Part shown: in pieces, positions 22,837-35,572 of the stretch
How the letters are laid out: every line of letters begins with the position of its first letter
Numbering within the stretch: the stretch's first letter is position 1
Origin: Trichaptum fuscoviolaceum
Taxonomy: Eukaryota; Basidiomycota; Agaricomycetes; Hymenochaetales; Trichaptaceae
DNA: 64,000 nucleotides
Direction: 5' to 3'
Assembly: GCA_910574455.1 (NCBI GenBank)
Contig: CAJSYZ010000009.1
Location: forward strand, 1,302,001-1,366,000
Notes under the pieces: model-generated
Database searches by the model: none
Told to the model about the DNA's origin: nothing
Seen by the model: the letters and a program-made list of their open reading frames with translations, nothing else
Made by a program: the position numbers and the translations under genes

Positions 22837-25776
22837 GGATTGTTCTTGGGGTTATCTTGCAGATAGAATACCTTGGCGATAAACACTTATGTAGTGTATT
22901 TTGAGGCCTTCCTCCGATCGGGATTTTCTACGGACCATCATGTCGGCAGGACACTGTGGCCGCTCGCGCGTGAGTACTTTACAGTTTGTCCGTAATGTGA
23001 TTTGTTTTCGGCCATCTCAGTCACATAGTCTGTTCGAGATGGGTTCCTAACGATGCAAAGATATGTTCTGAGCAATGACTATGAGATTCTGTACCGAGAA
23101 AGGATGGAAAATAGAAGAAAAAAAAACTTGGAAATGTACTCAATCGCGTCCTTCTCCGAGGGCTACTAACATGATAGGCATTCGATTAGCCCGAGGTTGC
23201 AAGGCTGCACGAGCTGCACGTCCATGCACAGATTTCGACGACAATAGCGTTTTCTTTCCGCAATAGGAAGTCATGAATTGGTAGGTGGACGGATAGTCCG
23301 GAGGAGACGGCGTTAAATCTCCTGCTCAGAGGGCGCCCCCCAGCGGCCAGGCCTAGTGATAGTCTGTTAATGTTCCCCTGACAAACTTGAGTAGAGTATA
23401 TATAGAAAGACCACTTACAGATAGTCACCGTGCAGTTTTGCAGAGAGGTTTACCACTCACTCCCTTTGCATCTTTTGAAGAAAGAGATAATATGAGGAGA
23501 CGGGCGAACGATTGCATGACCACACCGGGTCGTTGTACATGCTCATACAATAGATGGATTGTTGACTTGGTCTGATGTACCGGTCGCAAGGTATCGCCTT
23601 GATGAGCATAGCTTTCGGTAGATGGTATTGAAGGAGCGCCTAGACTGATAGTGAGACCTGAGGAGGCATTGGTGCCTGAAGCTTCGAGCTCAATGAACCG
23701 TGACACTTTGACGTGAATCTCCGTCTACCTCGCGCGAGAACCTTCTGAATGACCCTTTAACTTCAGGAATTTGAAGTACATACAGTATGAAAAGAAGTCA
23801 CGTAGTCTCTAGAAAAGTGGAGAAGCATCATTGTTTGAGTGCGCGTTTGTGTTACCATGAGAGCTAACCTTCCAACTTGACGAGAGAATATTACTACCGA
23901 TTCCTCCGGTTTAAGCGGAGCTCAGAATCTGATTACGTCAAATATACTACTACTTAATAAGGATATTTATCAGCGCTTCAGTCTGACTTTAAGCGCCCAA
24001 CCAATGTATTGGTATATACATGTCATACAACAACGCGTTCAAGCACGAAGCAACAAAGACTTAATGAAACACATAATATATATAGGCTTTTCATCATTGG
24101 AGCTACCACAAGCTTTGTTGAAAGGTGAGCTTGAGCATTGAGCAATGAGCATGCAATGATGTTCCAGGCTGGGACATGAATCCATTACCGTAAATTAGTT
24201 CTTCTTATTAGACAGATTCTAAACTTGAAGAGGCTATCTGACCTGTGCTAGTGTCGAATGCTATACCGTCGGTACGACAATGCCTATAAGCTCTAAGCCG
24301 AGCAACATCAGACCCCACACATACTGTACATAGATGCCGCGACCTTGAAGGTCGAAATGAAACGGGTTGTTTCAAAATAGCCACTCATCCTTCGGGCTTC
24401 ATGATTCTTCTAACTGTAGCATACATCATCATATGCTAAAGTTACTGAAGTCCCGGAAGTATGAGGAGAAACGGAATCTACCTTGATGTCGGTAATTCGT
24501 GAGTTCCGGTGCCATCGTCATCTTTTCGTCAAACTTGTTTTCTCAAGGCTATGTGGTGCATGGCCGCACTTAGGCTCTTCGCTCTCTCTGTCATATCTGC
24601 ATCATGGCGGGCCGAAGTACCGCAAAAGCGCCTGAAGCGACTTCGGTGACGCAAAGAAGCAACCAAAAAGAAGCCCGCCGTTCACCGCCACCGCGAAAGT
24701 GAAAAGCCTGACGCGACGCCGCTTCTCGCCGTTTTCGGAATTGACTATAACCTTCTGAAGTCTAGTTCTTCTGTGTCCTCCCGACTCGCTTGGATAAATT
24801 CTCTAGACGTCAGCCTACGTCAGCCTAAACCAGCCGCTAAACGCTCCTCAGGCTTGAGCGAAGCGCTGAGTCACTGGCACCCTCTCGATAAATTATCTGC
24901 AGACACGGCGACCTTTCAACCTTTACGAAACTGCACATAATTCGCATAATTCATATTCGTTCTTGTGAGCCGCGTGTTTTGTCCTACAGGCGGAAACGGC
25001 GTCCTTCAACGGTCTCAAGGGGGTTCCAAAAAAGGCTTAGATACGAAACCAAGACTCCGAACGGCATGTAACTACATATGCTTATTTTTTATTTTGGCTC
25101 TGGTTAGACTTTGGCTTTGCATCTTAAGCATAGCCTTCGTTGCTATGGTATGGTCAAAGCGTGAGCATTCGGATGTATTCGGAATGTGCTGTATCTGAGC
25201 ATGAAGCATTAAAAGCGCTTCCGCCCAAAGATACATGTGCAGCGCTCCCGCTCAAACATCTGCTTCCGCTGTGCCTAGCAAGTCGTAATCGCAAAGATCT
25301 CGTCAGACTTTGGTTCCGTCCGTGTCCATAGACTGTCAGACCGAAGCGAGGAGGCGACGAAAAAGACTTGCATCCGTCCGCGTTTCATCTGTCAGATGTG
25401 ACGTGCGCACTGGCATCCCATCCCTGACTGCTCTTCCGTAAATTCACATGAGAAAACTATCGATTATTTCTGAGCGTCACGGCGGGCGGGACAGCTTACT
25501 ACGCCGCGTGTCAGCGCCTTTCGGGCGAAAAGGCGGCTAGATCTACAAGGATCGGGGATCCCGACTCACCACTAGCCCATCCCCCTCAGATACAATGCCG
25601 AAACCTATCCGATAGATGAAAGAGCAATCCGCTCTCCACCCGTCCCACAATGTAGAGGTGACGGTAGACGGTGTTATTGTCGATGGGATCTAAGTATCTG
25701 ATGCGATGATCGTAGGTATTGTAAGCTCGATGATTGAATTGATCTTGTTCCACAGTTTACACAACGTACACTTTCT
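22837..25776. other. 2.9-kb gene desert
   Basis: No supported gene. I read both strands from about 22,900 to 25,200 for short frames ending in Cys-aliphatic-aliphatic-X, as pheromone precursors do, and saw none that is convincing. The part 24,600-25,560 is richer in GC and in short inverted repeats, for example CGCCTTT/AAAGGCG at 25515-25535 and CCGAAGT/ACTTCGG near 24,609-24,645. This could be a decayed element, but I cannot identify it. Confidence 0.4.
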
Positions 25777-26759
25777 TTATCGACCGGCCGGACCAACGAC
25801 TTTGCCTAGCAGCGTTACGGACCAGCCATTTGTGAGTAGCACCCATTCTCCTATCCGCACATCATCCCTGTGGATGATACCCTCTCTGACAAGTCCGCGC
25901 TCGATTAAATATCTTCGCATCGTACCCGTCAAGCCGCCACTCGCATCGGGCGGCGTGGTCCACGTGCCATCGCGCCAGAACGCAACATTCGCGAACGAGC
26001 ATTCCGTGATCTCCCCATGCTCGTTATAGAGCAGGACGTCCTTGAGCTCCTTGCGTTCTTTGATCCCGGCCCTCTCGCGCGCGTCATTGTAGTGCGTCCG
26101 AGCAGTCGTTTTATAGGATGTGAAAACCGAACTCGGGGTGGCTTGCGTGTCGATGTACACGTCGAGGACCGGCGGCGGCGGCAGATCATCATCTGAATCG
26201 GCTTTGAAAAACGCCGCTTGCAGCGGGTCCCGTTCGAACGGCCGTGTAGGATGTGTCTCCACAATCAGCTCCCCATCGTGAGTCAGTCTCACACGCATCT
26301 GAAGAAAGATGATCAGTAAGATGTATATCATACAACGTCGGGTTTGGGCATGGGTAATTCGGCGTCAGATGCATTTCCTCTCTTCATTCCGAAGAATGTT
26401 ATCACGATTTGAATATGAATTATTTGCATTTTTCTCTACGAATTCAACGATATAGAAATAGATTGTCGCTTACTACGCACCCCAACACCATTGTCTTTCT
26501 CAGGTAAATTGCATTCCGTGATCGCTTGGTCGCATTTCTTCCTAAGATCCTCGGCCGCAGTGGGTGCTGTTATGGTCTCGATGGCCTTAGGCCAGCCGAA
26601 CTTCCGAGCAGAGTCCGCGAGCCGCTGAACGTGGTAAGGAAATAACAGATAAGGTAGCGGCGTCGCATTGACATCGTTATTGAAATCAGCCGACAGTAGC
26701 TTTGGATCATAGCGTAACGAGGTGAACAGATCATAGTCGGGCTTGTCGTTCAAAGCCAT
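25777..26759 (-). CDS. aminodeoxychorismate lyase (class IV PLP aminotransferase fold)
   Basis: Releases pyruvate from 4-amino-4-deoxychorismate to give p-aminobenzoate for folate synthesis. Two exons, 26759-26481 and 26298-25777 (182-bp intron, GTGCGT donor), give 266 aa. The N-terminal exon has DYDLFTSLRYDP, YLLFPYHVQRLADSARKFGW; the second has the PLP lysine in TSYKTTARTHYNDAR, then LLYNEHGEITECSFANVAFW and GGLTGTMRRYLIERG, and ends with VLLTNGWSV. These are class IV fold signatures. A branched-chain or D-amino-acid aminotransferase is less likely given the short length and the FTSLRYDP start. Frames further upstream begin with GTG, so the ATG at 26759 was taken. Confidence 0.8.
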
Positions 26760-29479
26760 GATGCTCACTGGTGGATTCGAAACAAGCTAAGAGAAGACAA
26801 GCCGCCTTGGCTGCGCAGGAGGTTTGTTATCAAGTCGCACATGGACGGCACGTTCGGATCTCCCGGAAAGGCATTTGTCACCGCTTTCGGATATCTACGG
26901 ATCGTCGGCAGAGAAAAGGTTTGTGCGGCCAATCATATCCCTCCCTTTCCTGTCCTGAAGGTTATTGTAGGTAATTATTAGGTCTTATATGCCCGATATG
27001 GAAAGACACTTGCAGAAGATAATTGGCCGTGCTTTGCCTTGCTTTGCATTCCGCTGCTCTTCGCCGTCTTATTTCCCCCCAGTTCGCCTTGCGTTGAAAA
27101 TGCTGGAGCCTCGTGCAGTCTAGCAGGAGTTGTCTTTAGTGTTGTGCTGGTCATCGGGGTCGTTTATCTTTTGCATTCTCCTGAGGTGTCGAAGTTCGGA
27201 CCGGAAGCGAGGGTTCGGTGAGCTCGTCCACCTCTTGCCCGACGTTTCTCTAAATGCATAAGTCAAAAATGCAGGTACGAAGCGCCGTAGACGATCCCGC
27301 TAGCTCTCGCGGATCATGGCACCCGTCATATGCAGTCGCTTGCGGGCTTGACAGGGAGAGATACAAGCCTCATAATTTAGCGGAAGGTTTACGGATGATT
27401 CTATTCTATAAAATTACACGTCCAATATACATGGGCGAAATAGCCACTCAACAGAAGATATCAAAGGAAGAGCTGATACGGGGGGAGCTCGGGCGTACAA
27501 ATTAGTCGTACCTATTAGTTTCCATAAGGTACATGCAAACCAATATATCAAGATAAATGCAGTTGACCGAAGAATGAACGGTCCGGGCGCGAGGATGACA
27601 TGCGCGAGGACGCGGTAAGACTGGCGGTCCCGCACCGTATGCATTTAGCGGAGCTAATTCTCGCATGATTGGGTAAAGAAACTTTTCCCTCGGCTTTCAA
27701 GCGACTCGCACGAAAGTCGGCCTCTGTATTCGACTGGACCTGATTTCTCAGTGTCTATAGCCGATAACGTTGTGGCGTTGGCCCTAGCCAAGCAGTCTCC
27801 GCCATGTGAAGTATTCCTGAACGAGAGGTCAAAGCGCACGCATAAATGCTACGTCGGGCTCCGTGAAAATTTTAAGATTTGATGCATATTTCTGCTGTTT
27901 ATTTCAGGGAAATAAGAGCCGGTATAGGCGCTTTTACAGCGCTTCGTCCTCCCAGGAAAGAGCCGCCCTGGTTGTGAACAGTACCCTCATTCTTCACCGT
28001 TATCACTTGGAAATAAGGGCAGAATATTCGTCCAGTATCGAAATTGAACCTGAAAACATTTTATGATTGTGGAGACTTCACAAGAGAGCTTGTCTTGTGA
28101 ACGAATCTAAGACATCAGATAACCTAGACGGATCGGATAGCGTCACCTCCATTGCTCTTATGACATCGATAATTTCAAAGGCGAAGAAGCCAACGAAGGC
28201 AGCCTTGTGTATCTGCGTTGTCGGTTCGTACCTCCCCTATTTGATAATTAAGGACAGAAGGCGATCATTCCGGCAGTCGCCGCTATTGTTACATGTAATG
28301 AACTAATCTAATGATCGTGGTGACGAGGGTTTTTGCGAATTTGAAGCGAGCTTTATTAGATGGCATAAACCCCACAATATTTGCGGTGGTCAGTGGTGCG
28401 ATGCGAGCTTCTCGCAGTGGCTACGTCCCATCTTCCACTATGTTTCATAAATTATAAAAAGTCCGGATGTTGTAAAGGAGAGGACGAGTTCACCGCGAAG
28501 TGCCACCCTGTCGGCTAATCGCGGATCTGCATAGGCGAGGCGGTATTGTGATTACATAATCGACACGTTGAACGCGGCCATCGCTACCAAAAGCGATGTG
28601 TCTCCATCACACACACCATCACACACAAAAGCTTCACTCTTAATTTTCATATCTGGTTGGCAATGTTTCACCTATCGATCTGGTCTTTCGGAAGGCAAAT
28701 GTCTGCCAAAATTGCCCGGGAACACGATCTAGCGGCTGAACCTGATTCGACCGTCTCGTACAGCTTAACATCATCGCATCAGCCCTTGGTTGACTTTGCG
28801 GGTGACTCGAATGCTCATGCGAATATTATGCGGCACGCCGAGCTAATAGTGGAGGCTGCCACGCGAAATACAGCCAGTTACTGCCCAAGTGCGGCTCTTG
28901 TTCGTGTGGTGTGACAAAAGTGTCCAAAGCGAACGAATTATGGTTGACCTTGTCCGACATATATCCATATGATGCTGGGGGAGCATTGCCCGGCACGACT
29001 TTACAATGTAATTTCTTGCCTCTTACGGCACAAAAACGAGGCCGCGGACACCTCTTGCGAAGAGCTTAATTGTTAATCGGGGCGAGTATAACTGGAGATC
29101 ACTTGTCTGGCCAATTGTCGTCGCCCAGCATGTGCCTTTCGCATGCGCACTCTTCGTGTCCGAAAACCGTTTTAACAATTGTGACCCTATATTATCGCAG
29201 GAAAATCTTGGTCCAAGATCTTCGGATATCGCGTATGGGAAGCCGACAATTGGGAACAAAAAAAACTACCCGAAGTCACGAAACGCTACCGAGCCTGCAT
29301 TCCTAAAACATTCCTCACGACATGCTAATCCGTACCCTCGTCCCTTATGCATTCTCTCGCCGTACTCAAAAGGCCAGGTTCTGACAGCAGAATTTCGCCC
29401 CAGACGAGAAGTCTTCCATCCCTCACCGCCTTCTCTGTTGACCTCGATCATCCGCCCGACGACATCACCTGCACATACA
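26760..29479. other. 2.7-kb intergenic region, no gene supported
   Basis: Divergent upstream region between the lyase and the methyltransferase. Frames such as 27039-27221 or 28657-28914 show no family motif and no clear splice context. The stretch just before 28,640 has a short CA-rich microsatellite. Confidence 0.4.
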
Positions 29480-31545
29480 ATGGGTGTTACTACCTCTGCT
29501 GTCAGCCTCATCGGCGCTACGTGCGCATCCGCAGGAGTTCCTTCTGTCTCTCTGGGTTCGCCGAAGTCATGGATGACTACCATCGGTACGTGACTTTGGC
29601 TTCATGTTCTTCTTTCTCTTGCTCATGACTATGCAGCTCGTTCATCCCTTCTCCGGGCACTAAGTGGCACGATCACCAAGGGATACCTCACCATCGTCGA
29701 TGGAGACGGTTCGTACACGTTTGGGAACTACACGAAGGGGTGTAACGTAGTGGAATTCCGAGTGGTCAATGCGGACTTCTGGACACGCGTTTTCATGTAA
29801 GTTACTTAGACATCTGTTCCTTTTTTCATCTTATACTTATGCGGTCTTATTACTAGGTCTGGAGACCTTGGATGTACGTTTGCAACATCGTGTCTTCTCG
29901 TCACTTTTCTAACTCTTTCTCCACAGTCAGTGAGGCATACATGATCGGCGATGTGCAAATCGACGATCTGGATGCTGTGATGGAGGTGAGATACTTTTCA
30001 TTTCGTAAACTCGCGGACCTTTTTACTGACACCGGTTGCAGTTGTTCATCGACAACCAGGACAAGTTGGAGAGCCTCTCGACTGTAGCGAGTACCGTCAC
30101 GACACTTGCGTCGGGTATTTTCAATGCCTTCGTAGGCCAGTCTAAGCGCCAGGCACGCCTCAATGCCGTTGCGGCGTACGATCAGTCCAATGAGCTTTTC
30201 AAGGTAAGCCGAGAAACCAATATAACCTTCTCCGACAGATCCTCCCTCTGACTTTATTCTAACAGGCGATCTTAAGCAAGGAGATGATGTACTCTTGTGC
30301 CCTTTGGGGCGAGGCTGAGGGAGGCGTGAATGGCGACCTCGAAGGCGACGCGCAGCCTTCCGACCTGGAAGCCGCTCAAGTTCGCAAACTCCATCACGTG
30401 CTCCGCAAAGCGCGCGTGAAGCCTGGACACCGTCTGCTCGAGTTCGGTTCTGGCTGGGGTGGTCTTGCAATCGAGGTGAGCTCGAGGCCGCCACAGATTG
30501 CTTCCGCTCATCCTGTCAAATACTAACCGTAATTACGAACAGGCTGCCCGCTCTTTTGGTTGCGAGGTCGACACGCTGACGCTGTCAAAGGAGCAGAAGG
30601 CTCTCGCTGATGAACGTATTAAGGCCGCTGGCCTCGAGGACCGCATCCGTGTTCACCTCATGGATTACCGCGACCTTCCCCCTGAATTCGAGAAGGCGTT
30701 CGATGCCTTTGTTAGCATCGAAATGGTTGAGGTCAGTAGGCTTTGATTAACGTTGGTCTGCTCTGCGAACTAATGCATTGGTTGTTATTTTCGTATTATT
30801 AATGAAACAGCATGTTGGAGCGAAGGTAAATAGCTCTTCATGACGTCCATCACCGCCGTACTGACGCCGACCTTCCTTATTTAGCACTACTCTTCTTACT
30901 TCCGTGCCATCGACTGGGCGCTCAAGGACAGAAATGCCGGCGTTGTTATCACCGCCACGACCCGCCCCGAATCGCGGTACACCACATACCAGTGAGTATT
31001 CGCTTCGTACCCTCATTCTGTTCGCCTCATGTTAAATGAACAATTACCATCTTAGATATGAAGACTTCGCACGGAAGTATATGTGGCCTCATGCATCGGT
31101 GCCGAGCGCAACTGTTCTTGTGCAAGCAGCCGACGCGGCTTGCCCCGGGAAGTTCACCCTCGAGGGTATCGAAAATCACGCTGCCCGTAAGCAACTCCAT
31201 TTGTTACCGCTGCATTTGGTATCATTGCTTATTGTTTATTGTTCTCTTCTGCAGACTACCCCCGCACGCTCCGTGAATGGGGCAGGCGCGTAGAGGCCAA
31301 CCTAACACCGGAAATGTTGGCCGATGATTTCCCGGGTATTATGAACCCTGCGGAATTTGAGGCTTTCAAGCGCAAGTGGCATTACCTCGTCGCTTACGCC
31401 GGCGTGGGCTTCGCGAAGGGCTACACTACCTGTCACATGTGGACGTTCATCCGTCAGGTTTGTCGTCAATCTTCAATTGTTTCTTGCGGCTTGACTAACA
31501 GAGGGTCTTATGCAGAATGACGCCCCTGATCCGAAATGCTACTAG
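29480..31545 (+). CDS. cyclopropane-fatty-acyl-phospholipid synthase-like methyltransferase
   Basis: SAM-dependent enzyme of the CFA/mycolic acid cyclopropane synthase family, acting on unsaturated acyl chains of membrane lipids. Twelve exons (29480-29585, 29637-29796, 29857-29873, 29927-29985, 30042-30203, 30266-30475, 30543-30731, 30811-30825, 30885-30991, 31056-31186, 31255-31457, 31516-31545) give 462 aa. Markers in order: GDLGFSEAYMIGDV, AAYDQSNELFKAILS, MMYSCALW, the SAM-binding LEFGSGWGGLAIE, SIEMVEHVGAKHY and CHMWTFIRQ at the C-terminus. Two microexons (17 and 15 nt) are needed to keep frame and motifs; the 15-nt one encodes HVGAK of the conserved EHVG motif. The product could be a cyclopropane or a C-methylated fatty acid. 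Confidence 0.88.
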
Positions 31546-33032
31546 ATGTGCTTTTATTGTCTGTTTATTCTGTCACGCATCAGCTATCGTTCGTCTGTCA
31601 ATTTTTCGCCACTCTTTTATTCCTTTTCCTGTCCATCAGTTTCTGACCTTCAAGCGCTTCTCTGTCGATCTTCTGCAGCCACCTTCAATTCTTTTTTCCA
31701 TCTGCATTGTGCATACGTCTTTCGTTCCACTCACAAGTTATCATCTTTTATCATTATCTTATTCGATTTATCCTATGAGTCAACTTTATAAACCACTTCG
31801 TTCCTGAACATGTGAGGCTTCGGTCTTCCCTTTCACAGTCGTTATTCTACCTTCTGATCCCATTTAGTTACATTATTGTGGCCCGCAGATCACCCGATGT
31901 CGGGATAGAGTACGAGAATGCACTATTGCCTACCTATCGTATGTAAACTAGATTTCTTGTAGATGTACTTATCATTTCAGTGTAACCAAAAAGGGTACAA
32001 ATAAAATACACACATTCTAACTTTTTACTCACTTTTGCGTCTTGTCCGAATCTGTTCCATAGTTCACTCACTATTATCTTAGACATCTGCTATATAAGAT
32101 CCGATGTGACGACGCGAGTGTCTAACCTCTGTTTAGAACACGAACCTTCAGCTATACTTACGATATGCTATGAAGTATTATAGAATGATTCTCCAAGTCG
32201 GTGGACGGACTCTGTCAACGTTTCAGAAGACTAGCACAAATGCAAGTGGTGCTCTCAAGCCTCCATGAAAGCACCCAACTACATGTCAATCATTTGCACA
32301 CTCCTCAAGCACCGTGCTGTACGATCGATACAAGATCCTTCGATACTTACACGAGATGTCGTTCTGTAGTATCTCACATATCAAAATGGAAGCCAGTTAT
32401 CCATTCCCCTTTCGTTCCGAGTATGTCACGCAACACTCCCTCGGCACTCAAGTCCAGGAACGATCATATGTATTAGGATGACTGTATCCGCAATGTCTAC
32501 CCGAGAGGTGCGAAGGAATAGGCATATAGCATGTGCCGCACTTCCGAGGATCCGGGTGAAGCTCCCAGACATATCTTAGGCACGAAGCTTTGCATCACTT
32601 GTGACAGCTTAGCCCATCGCATCGCCATGCTGTGTCCTAGCACCAAGTGCCTGAGAGTCTGGGTCACAGCAATGGTCCATCTTAAAATACCGCAGACAGT
32701 TCGGAGGCCGAAGAGTTGTAGTAATGATACAGTTTCCCCGGGCTTTGTTTCAGCAAGATACCAGGGGAAGCACTACCCATATGGGTGTGTGCGGATCAAG
32801 ACTTAGAATTTTTGTACGCCCATACGTGATCCCAAAATACGTACGTCCACGCGCGAGTGGCGGATGTATATTGATGGATATGTTTCTACAGACACGCTGA
32901 AACATCGAACAAAATGTTACATCGTGAGCCACTGATTGAGAGAATGTATAGATTGACGTCGTACAATGAGTGATGACCCTCCGAAGTTCACCTCGGTCCT
33001 AAATGCGTCTCCGCGCGGTCATTGCTCCAGCA
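31546..33032. other. intergenic, no gene seen
   Basis: About 1.5 kb between convergent genes. The first 300 bp are pyrimidine-rich, like a 3' untranslated region. No coding exon is supported. Confidence 0.45.
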
Positions 33033-35572
33033 TCATGATGACTTGGTCCGCTGCTCCAGCGCTTCCATGACAGCCGTAGCCCGCAGCATCAACGCACTCT
33101 GCGCATTCCGAAAGTAATCAGCTTCCACATAGATCCTCGGCCAGACGGGCTCACCTGCATACTATATTTTCCCTGTTTGCGGATGGAACCCCGTAAATTT
33201 GCATACATACATTGGCATCAGACATGATGTTCACGCACCTTCCGCGAAGTCGGATCTCTTTCAAGCGGTTTGCCTGTTTAAATAGATTAGGAAACAGAGT
33301 GGAGATGCACTAGTCTATAACGGACCAGATAGTACAAGATCAAGATGCTCTTTGGACTTCTTGACGTTGTCCATACAGAGATATAGACGTCCTAGTTCGT
33401 AATCTAGAGCTGGGATGAAGACAACTTGATTGGTACAGGAGCTTAATACGTACGTGCGTTATATAATAAGTAATGATCCAATTCTATGTTGATGCCTTTC
33501 TCGATGACCTCAGTCAAATACTTGATGGCTTTGGAGGCGACTTCATTCTGCGGGGTGTCCATGCTATAATCATGGACAATAGCCTCTTTGTCCTATCAAC
33601 TTCGTAAGCATAAAATCAAACACACAGAAAAAAATGCGAACGTACCGGGTAAGCGATGAAACGCAAGCACACGCCTTCTAAGAAATGTACAAGACAATAA
33701 TCATCCCAGTATCCACGACCACCCTCATAAGCAGAAGACCTGGTTACGTATTGCACAATTCGCTTCCGTGTTTCCTCCACTTCGGGTAGCATCTTTTCCC
33801 AAATTACCTCACGAGGAGAGTGATCGACAGCAAGGAACATGTATGCAAACTCTAGCGCAGGGAGCAAAAGACGCTTCCCTTGAGACTGGAATTTACGGGC
33901 TTTACGAGCGACGAACTTCTAGAGAAGGAGAATAGCCGAGTGTTTCAGCGATAAACAAACATAGTGATCGGTGATAGTAATCCGAACCTCGATGGGTATA
34001 GACTTCCCCGCTATCTTGTGAACGAGGCTCGGTATCCTGTGCAAAAGCAGCTCCGCCTCCTTCACGCGGTCCTCTCCTCCGAGCTGCAAGAGACACGCAG
34101 CTGCTCCATAAGTATAGCACGCCTTACTCCATGTCGCTTCGTCTACCAGCAGTCTCCAGTTCTTGAGGGACTTCTCTATCTCCCATGTCCCGAAGCTGCA
34201 TATAGCAATTTCCCAGAACGAGATATAGTACAAACTTCGATACTGTGTTTGAACGGCCATCGCATGTTCGTAGCTTTCGATAGCTAACGCCGGTTGGCTT
34301 CTCAATACACGGATACGACCTTCGCCGAATAAGTAGAAAACGCCTGTAGGGTGCCATGAATGGTATAATTGCGTTTTCCAAGAGGCTTTGCTCACCGTCT
34401 GGGAATCGCTTCAGGTTCCATTCCAGTATTGTCTGTGCCATTTGCAAATCCACACCCTTGTATGTGACACTTGAAATCACAAGATGGAAACAGAGCATGC
34501 AAATATCTGCCAAAGGTCTACGAAGCCCTTCCTCATCTACAAACAATGAGTATCGCCGATCACACGTGAGAGTTAGAGACGGAACGTAAGTCACCTACGC
34601 CAACCTTCGGCTCAATGGAATCTTTCGTCCATCCACCCGCCTTCATGAGAAGCTTGAGGCCGGTCTCTCTGTCTCCCGTATATCCAAATATCTCGGCCAC
34701 GGCTAGAAGTCGATTCGGCATCAAACTGAGTATCAGATTGGAAGCTCCGACGCCCAGTTCTACACCCGACCTGAAGTCTTTGTCGATTGTTTTATCTTCT
34801 GGTCCTTGTCCACGCGCTGTAGCTTCGGCGTCCATCGCTTCCACATACTTTCCGAGCTCCAGGTACGTATTTATCATACTTCTGAAGCTCAAACTGTGCT
34901 TCCTTCAGCAGTGGCTTTCGACGAATGTAAAACAAAGATATACGAACGCCTCGGATATGAAACTGAGCCAACTGCCAGAACAAATAACACCTAGGAGTGC
35001 CTAAAATAAGGAGCTAAAGAAATGCAACTTTTAAAAAGTTGATAATCCAGTTACCTTCGCGAAAGTTGTCTCTGCATAAAGCAGCTCTGCGTGGCGTTGG
35101 ACAGGTGTCATTGACTTGACAAAGCCGATCCTTGCGGATGAATTATCCCAAACAAAACCGGCTATGCGAGAAACAAGTGGTGGACGAGGTGCTCGGTGGC
35201 GAACGGCAAGATCATTTCCATGCTTGACAATTTTATGTGCTTCTTGCAAGTCCTATTTCGATTCATCAACGGATACTAGACCACCGATGAGGTCGGAAAC
35301 ACACATTATCTTCATAAGACATTATAGCCTTCACGCACTGAATCAAGCTATACCCTGACGTTATGTAGAGTCTCTCCCTGAAATAGTACAGATGAGATAC
35401 CATCTAAGTCATAAAACGGTATAGCTTACTTTCGTGGATCGGATTTGAGGCAATACTCTTCAGAATGTATCATTTTAGAGTCAAGAAACTGACTACAGGC
35501 ATATTTAATAGCTGGTAAGTCGTCCAGTGCATTCTCCGGCGAGTATATCTTTGACACAGTCGGTGGTCCCAT
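33033..35572 (-). CDS. IML2/TTC39-family tetratricopeptide protein (copy b)
   Basis: Thirteen exons (35572-35430, 35377-35305, 35252-35055, 35000-34948, 34893-34595, 34536-34396, 34343-33988, 33918-33646, 33592-33454, 33403-33326, 33273-33239, 33172-33155, 33098-33033) give 623 aa, all in phase. It parallels copy a at 15.8-18.4 kb block by block: ERLYITSGYSLIQCVKAIMSYED, SGVELGVGASNLILSLMP, GVFYLFGEGRIRVLRSQP, ACYTYGAAACLLQLGG, AYEGGRGYWDDYCLVHFLEGVC. It lacks the acidic N-terminal extension of copy a. Several introns present here are absent from copy a, and one exon is only 18 nt. Function as for the family; both copies look intact. Confidence 0.82.

Noticed and set aside
22900..25200. Possible CaaX pheromone precursor, e.g. 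the frame ending MCCI at 25198
   Set aside because: The terminal four residues are not Cys-aliphatic-aliphatic-X and the peptide has no precursor-like features.
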